Positions 1 to 8,705 of a stretch of DNA of 64,000 nt are shown here, one piece after another. A program made the translations under genes and the position numbers. This DNA comes from Polyangia bacterium (GTDB lineage: Bacteria > Myxococcota_A > Polyangia > Polyangiales > JAUICN01): positions 62,001 through 126,000 of the forward strand of contig JAUICN010000004.1 in NCBI GenBank assembly GCA_030427835.1. The letters are read 5' to 3'. Positions within the stretch are counted from its first letter, which is position 1, and each line of letters opens with the position of its first letter. The notes beneath the pieces were generated by a model that had not been told where the DNA came from, searched no databases, and saw only the letters and a program-made list of their open reading frames with translations.

Positions 1-453
1 ACCGCCACCTTCGAATCCTGGGATTTCCGTTGGGCTTATATCGTTCGATACGCGTCCGATCATCACCTAACGGTGGAACAACGCGATGACATGCTTTCCG
101 CCAGCTTGGAGGACGCGCGCCACTACCACCGGTTTTTTGTCACTCTTTCCGGTGACGAAGAGAGGGAAAACAACCTCACAGGGTCTTCCCCAGCCTGGCG
201 CGTATTGCTAGTAGATGAAAAAGGCAATCAACATCCTCCCATTGAAATCCAGAGGATCCGTCGGCCCAACGCGGTGCAACGCACCTACTTTTCCTCAGTA
301 TCTCCGTTCCGGCAGACCTTTCGCGTCACCTTTCCTGTGCAAAAGCAGGACGGTACCCCGCTGTTAGGGGAGATCCCCAGCTCGGCGCTTCTACGTTTCG
401 CAGGCGCACTGGGCACCGTGGATCTCTCCTGGAAGTTCACCACCTCGCCATAG
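1..453 (+). CDS. Hypothetical protein, C-terminal part (5' end outside window)
   Basis: The reading frame is open from the first base of the window (TATFESWDFRW...) to a TAG at 451-453, so the gene begins upstream and only its last 150 residues are visible. A GTG at 73 could act as a start, but the open in-frame sequence before it favours a truncated view of a longer gene. The visible part is soluble, rich in alternating polar and hydrophobic stretches as in beta-sheet proteins, and ends LGTVDLSWKFTTSP. It has no cysteines, no membrane segment and no motif I recognise. A short hairpin overlaps the stop codon. The function is unknown. Confidence 0.6.
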   Translation, partial: TATFESWDFRWAYIVRYASDHHLTVEQRDDMLSASLEDARHYHRFFVTLSGDEERENNLTGSSPAWRVLLVDEKGNQHPPIEIQRIRRPNAVQRTYFSSVSPFRQTFRVTFPVQKQDGTPLLGEIPSSALLRFAGALGTVDLSWKFTTSP

Positions 454-470
454 ACCGCCTTGGGCGTCTA
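451..470 (+). terminator. Hairpin overlapping the stop codon of the first gene
   Basis: TAGAC (451-455) and GCC (457-459) pair with GGC (463-465) and GTCTA (466-470), with a bulged C and a TTG loop. The stop codon is inside the stem. No T-tract follows, so it may be an RNA 3' end stabiliser rather than a classical intrinsic terminator. Confidence 0.3.
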
Positions 471-923
471 CGGGGCTCCTAACCCATCGGTCACATGCGG
501 TGGGCGATAGCCCGTGTATCCGCCAAAAAAAGGCGGCCGCCGAAGACCAAAGGGGGGCAGCCCCCGACGACCGCCCTCCCATCATGGCAAGCACCATGCC
601 AGGCGCGCAAGGAATGCATGAAGAAAAATGTTAATAAAACAAAATGCCGAAATCATGAGTTTTTTTGGAATGAACTCTGTGCGAGACAATGCGCTATGAC
701 ATTGGTGTCATGGCGAATGGGATTGCCGTTTGCTTGGGATTGTCGCGCTTGGCCGTCAAATGTGAGTGAGGTGTTTTCCGCACAAAGGATCCGACCCCTG
801 TTGTCCCACAACGCCCACGCGACCCACGATTGTCGGTATTGAACAGGACCCGGGAACCGCATTGCGTTGCTCATTTTTTTCGCCTCCCGTAGCATCTTGA
901 TGGCAGTCTGGTGGTCAACAACC
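454..923. other. Intergenic region of about 470 bp upstream of the kinase gene
   Basis: I see no convincing gene here; the possible frames lack coding character. The region contains an A7-looped small hairpin (CCGCC...GGCGG near 521-537), a GGGGG/CCCCC hairpin near 554-567, an AT-rich island at about 615-670 (unusual in this GC-rich DNA) and a perfect 6+6 dyad at 696-711. It probably holds the promoter and operator of the downstream kinase gene. Confidence 0.5.
696..711. promoter_or_regulatory. Perfect dyad ATGACA-N4-TGTCAT (operator candidate)
   Basis: ATGACA (696-701), TTGG spacer, TGTCAT (706-711). It is a 16-bp perfect inverted repeat just downstream of an AT-rich island and about 210 bp upstream of the kinase start. 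The half-site size and 4-bp spacing suit a dimeric helix-turn-helix regulator. No second copy was noticed in the window. Confidence 0.35.
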
Positions 924-2126
924 ATGAGCGTCGAAGGATCCAATGTGACCGAGCAACCGAGCGAGCTGGAGCGTGCCTCCCACGGCTCCGACCCCCGAAT
1001 CGGCAAGTCCATCGAGGGATACGTCATCCAACGGGTGGTGGCCGACGGAGCCATGGGCCGTGTGTACGAAGCGACCCACCCGGATTCCCAGGAGCGGGTG
1101 GCCATCAAGGTACTCCATGACGAGGTGGCCAAGGACGAAGTGGCGGTGGAACGGTTCTCACGGGAGTTTGAAACCGCCCAGGAACTGGATCACCCCAACG
1201 TGGTTCATGTTCAGGACTACGGGGCCACCGATGACGGATCCTGGTACATGGTAATGGAATACCTGGAAGGTGAAGAACTTGGGGAGGTGATCCGTCGTGA
1301 CGGTGCCCTGCCGTTGGAACGCGTGGTGCGCATCGTGTCCCAGGCCGCGCGCGCCCTGGATCACGCGCACTCCTTTGGTGTGGTGCATCGGGATCTCAAG
1401 CCGGACAACATCTTTCTTTGCGCGACCGACGAAGGAGACCTCGTACGCCTGTTGGATTTTGGTTCCGTGAAGCTCCAGGTGGAAACCGGCCCGAAGCTCA
1501 CCGCATTCGGCACCACACTGGGTTCGCCCTATTACATGTCCCCAGAACAGGCCATGGGGAAACAGGACGTCGATCATCGCACGGACGTGTTCGCACTCAC
1601 GGCCATCCTCTTTGAGATGCTCACGGGTAAAATTGCATTCGAAGCTGGAAACGTGGCCCAAATCCTCATGAAAATCGTGAGTGAAGCGCGCCCATCGCCG
1701 AGCACCTTCAATGGGAGCGTTCCTCCTGCACTTGATGATGTGGTGGAAAAGGGACTGCGAAAAGAAAAGGAACGCCGCTACGAGAACGCCTCCGCCATGG
1801 CCCGTGCCCTCTGCGCCGGACTTGGCCTGGGTGAAACCGCAGAAGAGTGGGGCAACCGATCTCCGGATTTGATCCGAACCGCCTTACAAAACGCCACACC
1901 TGCAGAGCCGCGACCCTTTGGTGTACCGAGTCAAGCTCCGCCAGGAGAGCGCGCAACGCCCAAGGCGGCTTCAGTTCCCTCACCCTTTGGTCAGGGAACA
2001 CCGGCGAGCTCAGGCGAGTCCATTCCCCCCACGTTGCCTTCGGGGCAATCCCGAACCCTTTGGATTGTACTTGCGATCGGTGCGATCGTTGTGGCCGCGG
2101 CGATTGGTCTCATGTCATTGGAGTAA
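924..2126 (+). CDS. Membrane-anchored Ser/Thr protein kinase
   Basis: This is a eukaryotic-like (Hanks-type) protein kinase of 400 residues from ATG 924. The ATP lysine is in VAIK (K62), the catalytic loop is HRDLKPDN (D157), the metal-binding DFG is at 178-180 and the activation segment ends in SPEQ (206-209). The glycine-rich loop reads DGAMGRV, so its first glycine is replaced. After the kinase domain (about 30-300) comes a Pro/Ser/Thr-rich linker and one C-terminal membrane helix (about 379-397) with almost nothing after it, so the kinase faces the cytoplasm as a tail-anchored protein. In-frame starts also exist at 867 (TTG) and 900 (ATG); 924 was chosen because the sequence before it is not kinase-like. 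No sensor domain is present. The substrate is unknown. Confidence 0.9.
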   Translation: MSVEGSNVTEQPSELERASHGSDPRIGKSIEGYVIQRVVADGAMGRVYEATHPDSQERVAIKVLHDEVAKDEVAVERFSREFETAQELDHPNVVHVQDYGATDDGSWYMVMEYLEGEELGEVIRRDGALPLERVVRIVSQAARALDHAHSFGVVHRDLKPDNIFLCATDEGDLVRLLDFGSVKLQVETGPKLTAFGTTLGSPYYMSPEQAMGKQDVDHRTDVFALTAILFEMLTGKIAFEAGNVAQILMKIVSEARPSPSTFNGSVPPALDDVVEKGLRKEKERRYENASAMARALCAGLGLGETAEEWGNRSPDLIRTALQNATPAEPRPFGVPSQAPPGERATPKAASVPSPFGQGTPASSGESIPPTLPSGQSRTLWIVLAIGAIVVAAAIGLMSLE

Positions 2127-2158
2127 TACTCGCCCGGGGAACGAACGTTCGAACAGGT

Positions 2159-4159
2159 TCACCGGTTTGGGCCGTTTGGTACGCTGCTGGGAATAAACTC
2201 GGTACCCTGCAGCCTGTACACCCGGGTGGCCGCCCAGGGGGTGCCGCTGGGGCGAAAGCCTCCGGTGGCCCCCACCGTTTGCACCCGAATTCCCCGCAGC
2301 CGTGCCGCCAGTTCATCCCGGCTGCGTATTCCGCCCCGTTCAAGGGCGCGACGTAACACGGTGAGCGCATCGTGGGCGTAGGCGGCAAAAATATCAGGGG
2401 GTGTGCCGTGACGTTGCTCGTAGACCTGGACAAACATGGACGCAGCCTCATCCGCAGGCAGCTCCCCGTGGAACGGAACCGAAAATATCGCCCCGTTGAA
2501 ATACCGTGCGTTGGACCCGAGGATACGGCCTGGAAACGCCACACTCGGAAGAACAAACTGCATGGAACGGACCGGTTCCAGGTCCGCCCCCGCCCCCGAG
2601 CGTGGGGTGGCCAACGGGGAAGGGGGTGCGGTCGGTGCACGGCCCAGGCGAGATCGATCGACGCTAGCAATCCCGGCCGCGCGCAACGCCGGTGCAATGA
2701 GCACAGCCTTTTGCCAACGATCGGCAAAAAACAGAACATCTGTGTTCAGGGCCGCCACCTGTTGGGCGACCGATTCAAACGCTGTGGTCTCGCTTCCGTA
2801 GGACACCCGCTGAACGGGCTTTCCCAGCTCCACCTCCAGGGCACTCGCCCAACGGGCACCGTATTCGTTGTCGGGGTGTACGACCGCAAACGTTCCCGCC
2901 TCTTTCAATCCCTCCGTGCGAAGAAGGTCTCGAATTTCAGTGCTCGCGTTGTGGAAGAATGGAAACACCCGGCTCTCGTCCGCCGGAAAACCCTGGAGCC
3001 CGTTCTCCGGCGATGGAAGGGCGGCAGAGAGGGGGAGAATGGGAATACCCAGACCCTCGGCCCTTTTCCCAGCGGCAGTGGCCGCGTCCCCCACCACAGG
3101 GCCGATAATGGCAATGGCGCGATGGACATGGGTCAACTCCTCCACCGCATGGGCCGCCCGTTGGGGGTCGCCGCCGTCATCCCGCACCACCAACTGCAGG
3201 CCCTCCAGCTGATGCAGGGTCGGCATATCGGATCCCGGGTCCAGGTGATCGACCCCAAGCATGAGCGCCTGCAGGGCTCCATTGCCCACCGCACGGGCAC
3301 GGCCTGTCAGCGGAAGAATGACACCGATGACACGCGGATCCGGGGCACCAATCGCCGACGCCCGGGCCACCATGTCCCGCAGGCCCTGGGGAATACGTCC
3401 AGTCACCCCCTGGAGCTCCGAGGCCAGCGCCCGAACGCGCACCATCTCTCCCCGCTCAAATGCCATTCGGATCAGTTGCTCCATCACCAGAGGCCACATC
3501 GCACCCTGGTTGGGCAGCCTATTCAAGGCAGCGTTGAGAGGTTCCTCTGGGGCGCTACCGATCCACGTGGCGGCCCGTTCCCCGTGCGCCTTCCGTTGCT
3601 TGGGCTGCTCTTCCACAAGCGCATCCAGGGCACGTAGCCCAGGTACGTAGTTCAGGGGGATTTCAGCCGAGGTGGCCTGGGCCGAGGTGGCGAGGGCATT
3701 TAAGCCATCGCTGGTGGAGGTGCGCCCAACCGATCGGCCCAAAAAGGGTTCCAACAGTTCGACTGCTTCCCTGTGGCGTCCCTGCCTACTTCGAAGAATC
3801 CCCCGATAAAAACCCAGGCCTTCCAACATGGAAGTATCCTCGGTGGCCACACGATCCAAGTGCTGCTCCGCAAGGGGCCAATCGCCCTGTTGGGTGTACA
3901 GGTATCCGAGCTCCAGGTGGGCGACGGGAACCAGGGGATCCCCCGCGTGCTCCACAAGAAACCCTTCCAGGCGGGCGATGGCTTCGCTGCGCCGCCCCTC
4001 CGCGGCTGCCTGCCTGGCAAGCTGCATATCCCGGTCGGCCACCGCGTCCCGTGTCACAAGAACGGGGCTCTGAAAGGCTTCTTCTCCCCGGGATCGCCCC
4101 GGGCAACCCAAGCATACGGAGCACAACGCCAGTGCCAGATTTCGTGCCAATCGGTCCAT
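2159..4159 (-). CDS. TPR plus periplasmic-binding-fold lipoprotein (LpoA-like, penicillin-binding protein activator family)
   Basis: This is a 666-residue predicted lipoprotein. The signal peptide ends at a lipobox with Cys near residue 19 (CLGCPG). Residues about 45-250 hold TPR-like helical pairs (AAAEGRRSEAIARLEGFL, HLELGYLYTQQGDWPLAEQHL). Residues about 275-650 form a type 1 periplasmic-binding domain (VIGVILPLTGRARAVGNGALQALMLG; AIAIIGPVVGDAA). The same order of lipid anchor, helical repeats and binding fold is found in LpoA, the outer-membrane activator of PBP1a, and in some amino-acid ABC binding proteins. No permease or ATPase genes are adjacent, which favours the LpoA-like reading. 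A Pro/Ala-rich insert (about 515-540) interrupts the C-terminal domain. It is divergent from the downstream reductase gene and convergent with the kinase gene. The peptidoglycan role is inferred. Confidence 0.75.
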   Translation of the reverse strand: MDRLARNLALALCSVCLGCPGRSRGEEAFQSPVLVTRDAVADRDMQLARQAAAEGRRSEAIARLEGFLVEHAGDPLVPVAHLELGYLYTQQGDWPLAEQHLDRVATEDTSMLEGLGFYRGILRSRQGRHREAVELLEPFLGRSVGRTSTSDGLNALATSAQATSAEIPLNYVPGLRALDALVEEQPKQRKAHGERAATWIGSAPEEPLNAALNRLPNQGAMWPLVMEQLIRMAFERGEMVRVRALASELQGVTGRIPQGLRDMVARASAIGAPDPRVIGVILPLTGRARAVGNGALQALMLGVDHLDPGSDMPTLHQLEGLQLVVRDDGGDPQRAAHAVEELTHVHRAIAIIGPVVGDAATAAGKRAEGLGIPILPLSAALPSPENGLQGFPADESRVFPFFHNASTEIRDLLRTEGLKEAGTFAVVHPDNEYGARWASALEVELGKPVQRVSYGSETTAFESVAQQVAALNTDVLFFADRWQKAVLIAPALRAAGIASVDRSRLGRAPTAPPSPLATPRSGAGADLEPVRSMQFVLPSVAFPGRILGSNARYFNGAIFSVPFHGELPADEAASMFVQVYEQRHGTPPDIFAAYAHDALTVLRRALERGGIRSRDELAARLRGIRVQTVGATGGFRPSGTPWAATRVYRLQGTEFIPSSVPNGPNR

Positions 4160-4209
4160 GGATGTTCGTTTTCCCTCGATCTGTCGCGCGGTTCAAACAG
4201 AGTTGCACC

Positions 4210-4956
4210 ATGGACCCAAAGTCCCCCCGAAACCACCCCACGCAGCACCCTGTCACGGTCTCTGGCCACAGAACCCTCTCTCCCGGGGTGGTGGAGCTCA
4301 CGGTGGCTCTCCCCACAAATGAAACGTTTTCGTTCCAGCCCGGGCAGTGGGTCAACCTGGGGGTGGACCTGACTTCCCAGGGTCTCGGTCTGCTGACGCG
4401 ATCCTATTCCATCGCCAGTGCGCCGGGGCCTGACGATCGCGCCCAGGAACTGTCCTTTGCCATCACCCGTGTCCCGGGGGGCCCGGTTTCCAACTACCTG
4501 TGTGACTGTCGTCCGGGGGATTCGGTCCAACTTGAGGGGCCCTTCGGGTTTTTCACCTTGGAACGGGTGCACGCGGAAACCCCCATGTTGTGGGTGGCTA
4601 CGGGCACGGGCATCACACCATTTCGCTCCATGGCCCACTCCCTAGGGGATTCCCGGGGCAAGGCCTCCCCCAGGGTCCAAGTCCTGTTTGGAACCCGGAC
4701 CCAGGAGGATATCCTCTACGCCGAGGACTTCGGGGCCATGCCTGGAATCGACCATCAGGTCACCCTTTCACGCCCGGACGAAAATTGGCCCGGCCTACGT
4801 GGTTACGTGCAGGATCATTTGGACGCCCTGATTGCGGCCCGCCCCCCAGAGCACGTCTTTGTGTGTGGGTTGAGCGATATGGTGAAAGCCGTTCGGGCGC
4901 ACCTCAAGGAAAAGGGATTTGTGCGTCAGCAGATCCACACCGAACGTTACGATTGA
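4210..4956 (+). CDS. Ferredoxin-NADP reductase-family FAD oxidoreductase
   Basis: This is a 248-residue flavoprotein of the FNR superfamily. The FAD motif is RSYSIAS (64-70), the flavin/phosphate region is LSFAITRVPGGPVSNYL, the NAD(P)-binding loop is ATGTGITPFRSM (130-141), and the nicotinamide-side CG motif is VCGLSDMV near 219. There is no fused iron-sulfur domain, so it likely moves electrons between NAD(P)H and a separate ferredoxin, flavodoxin or oxygenase partner in the cytoplasm. Start ATG 4210 was chosen because residues before it are not FNR-like and it leaves a 50-bp divergent promoter region with the lipoprotein gene. The 3' end overlaps the convergent rsmA by 10 bp. The partner and physiological direction are not shown by the sequence. 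Confidence 0.85.
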   Translation: MDPKSPRNHPTQHPVTVSGHRTLSPGVVELTVALPTNETFSFQPGQWVNLGVDLTSQGLGLLTRSYSIASAPGPDDRAQELSFAITRVPGGPVSNYLCDCRPGDSVQLEGPFGFFTLERVHAETPMLWVATGTGITPFRSMAHSLGDSRGKASPRVQVLFGTRTQEDILYAEDFGAMPGIDHQVTLSRPDENWPGLRGYVQDHLDALIAARPPEHVFVCGLSDMVKAVRAHLKEKGFVRQQIHTERYD

Positions 4957-5849
4957 TCCGCATCTACCCGTTCGGCAATGCGGTGCAGCTGCTCCACGGT
5001 GAGGGTTTCACCTCGCACCCGTTCGTCCAGGTTTCCGTCACTTGGCCCCAGCCCAGAAAACAGCGTCGGTATGTGCCCTGGTGGTATGCCCATGGTTCGC
5101 AGCGTGTTTCGGAGGGTCTTTCGTCGCCCCTGAAACACAGCTCGTATCAGCGCTTCTAGGGTGGGTGGCATTGGGCTCAGGGGAACTTCCCGGGGGTGCA
5201 ACTGCACAACGCAACTGGTCACCTTGGGCCGGGGCACAAAATTTCCCGGGCCCACGTCAAACAGGGGCCGCACCAAAAAGAGGCGGCGTACAAATACCGT
5301 GAGTGCGCCGTAGCTTCGCGTTCCTGCGGCAGCACACAGTCGATCGGCCACCTCCCGTTGAATCATGAACGTGCAGGACCGGACCCACGTACGGCAATCG
5401 TCTCCGAGATCGCACAGTTGGCGAAAGATACCCCCCGTGATGCCGTAGGGTAGGTTGCCCATCACGTGCATGGGTCCACCCAGCCGTTCGGACCATCGGC
5501 CGTAGTCGAGCGCAGTGGCATCCCCGTCCTCCACCTGCAGTTGCCCCTGATCCATGGGTGCGCTGTACTCGGCCGCAAGAACCCGGCGCATGTCCGGATC
5601 GGGTTCAACGGCGTACACCGGGTACCCACGTGCAAGCAATCGGCCGGTCAGAGAGCCCAGCCCCGGCCCCAACTCCAGGACGGGGTGGCGCTCAGGCTCG
5701 GCGCCCTGAATTGCTAGGGCGCCCGCGATGCGGTCCGTAACCTGGGGGTTGCAAAGGAAATTCTGGGAGAACCTGCGTTTGGCGTGCAGGCCATGGGCTT
5801 GCAACAGCCGTCGAGGATCCTTCCAGGGAACTGCGGTCACATCCGTCAC
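4947..5849 (-). CDS. rsmA: 16S rRNA (adenine1518-N6/adenine1519-N6)-dimethyltransferase RsmA (KsgA)
   Basis: RsmA uses S-adenosylmethionine to dimethylate two adjacent adenines in the 3' terminal helix of 16S rRNA, a late 30S maturation step. The N-terminus has the signature KRRFSQNFLCN, then the SAM loop VLELGPGLGSLTGRL, acidic YAVEPD, and the catalytic NLPYGIT. FVPRPKVTSCVV is the usual C-terminal landmark. The length of 300 residues is normal. The GTG start at 5849 overlaps the upstream DUF58 stop as GTGA, so translation is probably coupled. It is the last gene of the DUF4350-MoxR-DUF58-rsmA run and converges on the reductase gene with a 10-bp overlap. Confidence 0.95.
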   Translation of the reverse strand: MTDVTAVPWKDPRRLLQAHGLHAKRRFSQNFLCNPQVTDRIAGALAIQGAEPERHPVLELGPGLGSLTGRLLARGYPVYAVEPDPDMRRVLAAEYSAPMDQGQLQVEDGDATALDYGRWSERLGGPMHVMGNLPYGITGGIFRQLCDLGDDCRTWVRSCTFMIQREVADRLCAAAGTRSYGALTVFVRRLFLVRPLFDVGPGNFVPRPKVTSCVVQLHPREVPLSPMPPTLEALIRAVFQGRRKTLRNTLRTMGIPPGHIPTLFSGLGPSDGNLDERVRGETLTVEQLHRIAERVDADQS

Positions 5850-7564
5850 GTGGGCCCTGTGACCCGGCGGTCGCCGATCCGCAATCCGTATTCGCCCAGG
5901 GCACCCCTGGACACCCCGTAACCCTGGCCTGCCCGGGACACGAGGTGGACCTCGGCACCCGCACCCGTAAGAACTCGCGTAGCCTCTCCCACCCGCCGCT
6001 CCGAAAGACGTACCAACGCCTGTGCCGCCGCCCGGGTGACTGCCTGTCCAGGGGGTGTTGCACGGGAGCCCCCGGAAGGGCGATCCCCGCGGCCTGGCGA
6101 AGGGGAGGGCAGTAGAAAATCCACCGGACGCGGCAAGATCACACGCACCCGATGCTTGCGCGCCACCACCGACCGCACCTCATCCACCAGGGGTTGCCAC
6201 AGGTCAATGCCCTCCAGATCGGAGTAGAGCGTAATGACGCGGGGTGGGCCGAGGCTTGCCCGCTGCAGGCAGGCGCAAAGCCCCTTGAGTTTGGTTCCAT
6301 CGGGTGGATCCCTACGGTGCCGCAGGTGCAACCCCATGGTCTGGCAATAGGTGCGAAGCCCCTCCGAGGAGTCGTCGTTCGACGGCCACAGCGGGTTGTG
6401 GGAGTCCGCACCCGAAGCGAACCCACCCTGAATAGCGAACCCACCCTGAATCCTGAGAAACATCGCCACATGCTGTCGAACTTCTTCGTCATCCATTTCG
6501 GTTCGATCCCGATCCACCACGTGCAGCGTTGAAAACAGGGCGTCCACAAGCCGCCGGTGTTGAACCTGGCCAAAACGAGGAGGAAGATCCCGAACCACCG
6601 TGCCATCCCAATCCATCCAGCCCACCGCATTTCCCGCCATGAGCGCCCGTTGTGCCAGGGCCGAAAGGTACGTCACCCCAAAGTCCAACTTGCTCCACCC
6701 CTGGGGGCCATCGCGCATGGTTCCGCTAGTGTCCGCCACCAGCACCTGAACCGATTGGGTCTGGGGTTCGTTGTCGCGCACCATGAGCGTGGCCCTTCGG
6801 GCGGTGGCTTTCCAGGAGATCGAACGAAACGAATCCCCTGGAACAAACTCCCGAATCTCCCGTAGTTCGGTCCCCCGGGAAATGGGTGCATGCAGCATGC
6901 GCCCTTGGGTCGTCATGGATCCGTGGGCGCTTTGCACCCGATCCAGGAGCTGCAGCGGCACGTGGGTGACCACGGGCCAAATCACGAATACGAGCGGTGC
7001 CGGGAAGTACATTTCGAACTCGAAAAGGCCCAGGCCATCCTGGACTCTGACCCGCGCACCATGAAGCACATGGCGCCCAGCGGATTGAAAGTGAAAGGTG
7101 CACGTGAGCTCGGTATTCCCCCACGGGTGGACGCCCGTGGGCATGGACCAGCTCCCCATCAACGATGGATTTTCGAAACAGTAGGCACGCACTTGCACGC
7201 GGGGCCCGTGGTACGTGGCTTCCGTCGACGAAAGCGGACTGGACTTCGCAGGGAAAAGCCATGGGAACCCTTGCCGGCGACGTGGGATCCACTGAAGGGT
7301 GCCCACCGCTTCGATGGTGGAACCCGGGTACAGGGTGTGGCGGGGGCCCTGCCGATCGGTGAGCTTCCACTGGAATACCGCCGATCCCATGCACGCCTGG
7401 GCTCGGATTTTCTGAAGACCCGACACGGACACCAGCGGAATCAACACGAACACGCCCCAGTACAGCGCCAGCACATCGCCTGTGACCACAGACCACATCC
7501 CGAGCACCCCAGCAAGTACGATAAGCCAACGGGACCGTGCCGTGGCCTGAACCACTACTCCCAC
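5846..7564 (-). CDS. DUF58 domain protein (MoxR-associated, vWA-like)
   Basis: Two membrane segments open the protein (WLIVLAGVLGMWSVVTGDVL, then a second ending LIPLVSVSGL). A central extracytoplasmic beta region follows, then the DUF58 signature around GTELREIREFVPGDSFRSISWKATAR. After it comes a vWA-like part with a metal-site-like DTSGTM. DUF58 proteins pair with MoxR ATPases and are thought to assemble or activate partner complexes. GTG 7564 lies 17 bp after the moxR stop; an overlapping ATG at 7624 is possible. A tandem 18-bp repeat (6417-6452) duplicates IQGGFA in the C-terminal half. It forms an operon with moxR and rsmA. Confidence 0.85.
   Translation of the reverse strand: MGVVVQATARSRWLIVLAGVLGMWSVVTGDVLALYWGVFVLIPLVSVSGLQKIRAQACMGSAVFQWKLTDRQGPRHTLYPGSTIEAVGTLQWIPRRRQGFPWLFPAKSSPLSSTEATYHGPRVQVRAYCFENPSLMGSWSMPTGVHPWGNTELTCTFHFQSAGRHVLHGARVRVQDGLGLFEFEMYFPAPLVFVIWPVVTHVPLQLLDRVQSAHGSMTTQGRMLHAPISRGTELREIREFVPGDSFRSISWKATARRATLMVRDNEPQTQSVQVLVADTSGTMRDGPQGWSKLDFGVTYLSALAQRALMAGNAVGWMDWDGTVVRDLPPRFGQVQHRRLVDALFSTLHVVDRDRTEMDDEEVRQHVAMFLRIQGGFAIQGGFASGADSHNPLWPSNDDSSEGLRTYCQTMGLHLRHRRDPPDGTKLKGLCACLQRASLGPPRVITLYSDLEGIDLWQPLVDEVRSVVARKHRVRVILPRPVDFLLPSPSPGRGDRPSGGSRATPPGQAVTRAAAQALVRLSERRVGEATRVLTGAGAEVHLVSRAGQGYGVSRGALGEYGLRIGDRRVTGPT
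6417..6452 (-). repeat. In-frame tandem repeat, 18 bp x 2, in the DUF58 gene
   Basis: The plus-strand unit AGCGAACCCACCCTGAAT occurs exactly twice (6417-6434 and 6435-6452). The period is a multiple of three, and the repeat adds a second IQGGFA hexapeptide. Confidence 0.9.
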
Positions 7565-7580
7565 GATGGCACGCTCGCGT

Positions 7581-8696
7581 TCACGGTTGCCGAACCGCCA
7601 CGTCCTCCAGGGCCTGGGACACAAGTTGGTGGGCTTCCACGCCCTCCAAGTCTGCCTGGGGGGTGACCACCAGGCGATGGGCCATGGCCGCCACCGCCAC
7701 CGCTTTCACGTCATCGGGCACCGTGTATGCACGCCCCTCGAAAAGTGCCCGCGCCCTGGCCGCCCGAAGTAGGGAGAGGGAACCGCGAGGAGACACGCCC
7801 AGGTACACGCCAGGTTGGGAGCGGGTGTGGCGCGCCAAACGAACCACGTAGGCGCGCACGGCATCCCCCACATGCACCCGCGCCGCCAGGTGCTGCAGCT
7901 CCAGGGCCCGTTCCGGAGACAGGACCTGGTGAAGCGGCAGGGCCGTGCGTGCAGGTCCGGCGGTGGCGGGTCTTTCGGGGGTTGAAACAGGCGGCGTCGC
8001 GGAGGAGAACCTGTGCAACATCGTCACTTCTTCCTCCTCCGTGGGGTAACCCAGGACCACCCGAAAAAGGAAACGGTCCACCTGGGCTTCGGGCAGGGGG
8101 AAGGTCCCCGTCTGTTCCACCGGGTTTTGGGTGGCAAGCACCAAAAAAGGTTGAGGCAGCGGTTCCGTGGCGCCTTCGATGGTGACCTGGCCTTCCTCCA
8201 TGGCCTCCAGCAGAGCGCTCTGGGTCCTGGCGGGGGCGCGATTGATTTCGTCGGCCAACAGCACCTGGGTAAACACGGGGCCCAGGCGCAACGAAAACTG
8301 ACCATCCTTCGGTGAATAGACTGTGGTTCCGGTCACATCGGAGGGCAGCAGATCGGGCGTAAACTGGATGCGTCGAAAACCACAGCCCGCCGCAACGGAA
8401 AAGGCCTTCACCAAGGTGGTCTTTGCAACTCCTGGCACCCCCTCAAGCAATACATGGCCCCCGGCCACAAGCGCCATGGCCATCCATTCGGGAGCAGGGG
8501 TCGCTCCCACGTAGACCCGGCGTACCTCTGCCACGAGCGCTTGCAAATCCCGGCGCGCGTCGGTGGCCCACGCCTCATCTCCTTGGTTTTCCTGTGGGGG
8601 GTTCACATCCACTTTCGTCGGCTCCTTGGTCCCCGCGATATTGGGTACGCTCAAGTGCGGAGATACCTGTCTGGCAACCCCAGGGGCGGGGACCAC
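7581..8696 (-). CDS. MoxR-family AAA+ ATPase
   Basis: This is a 371-residue AAA+ ATPase of the MoxR family. Walker A is GVPGVAKTTL, Walker B is VLLADEINRAP, and the sensor 1 region is VLATQNPVEQTGTFPLPEAQVDRFLF, all classical MoxR landmarks. MoxR proteins act with vWA-domain partners in a chaperone-like way; the DUF58 gene directly downstream is the likely partner. The start chosen is GTG 8696, 9 bp after the DUF4350 stop. The first 45 residues are Pro-rich and poorly conserved, so a later start is possible. It is transcribed with DUF4350, DUF58 and rsmA. Confidence 0.92.
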   Translation of the reverse strand: MVPAPGVARQVSPHLSVPNIAGTKEPTKVDVNPPQENQGDEAWATDARRDLQALVAEVRRVYVGATPAPEWMAMALVAGGHVLLEGVPGVAKTTLVKAFSVAAGCGFRRIQFTPDLLPSDVTGTTVYSPKDGQFSLRLGPVFTQVLLADEINRAPARTQSALLEAMEEGQVTIEGATEPLPQPFLVLATQNPVEQTGTFPLPEAQVDRFLFRVVLGYPTEEEEVTMLHRFSSATPPVSTPERPATAGPARTALPLHQVLSPERALELQHLAARVHVGDAVRAYVVRLARHTRSQPGVYLGVSPRGSLSLLRAARARALFEGRAYTVPDDVKAVAVAAMAHRLVVTPQADLEGVEAHQLVSQALEDVAVRQP

Positions 8697-8705
8697 TGTA
8701 TCAGT

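Noticed and set aside
521-537. CCGCC-A7-GGCGG hairpin as a terminator
   Set aside because: It has a short stem, its A-rich loop rather than a trailing T-tract, and no gene ends next to it.
2372-3637. 421-codon plus-strand frame opposite the LpoA-like gene
   Set aside because: It is a shadow frame; the minus-strand lipoprotein has clear signal, TPR and binding-domain features.
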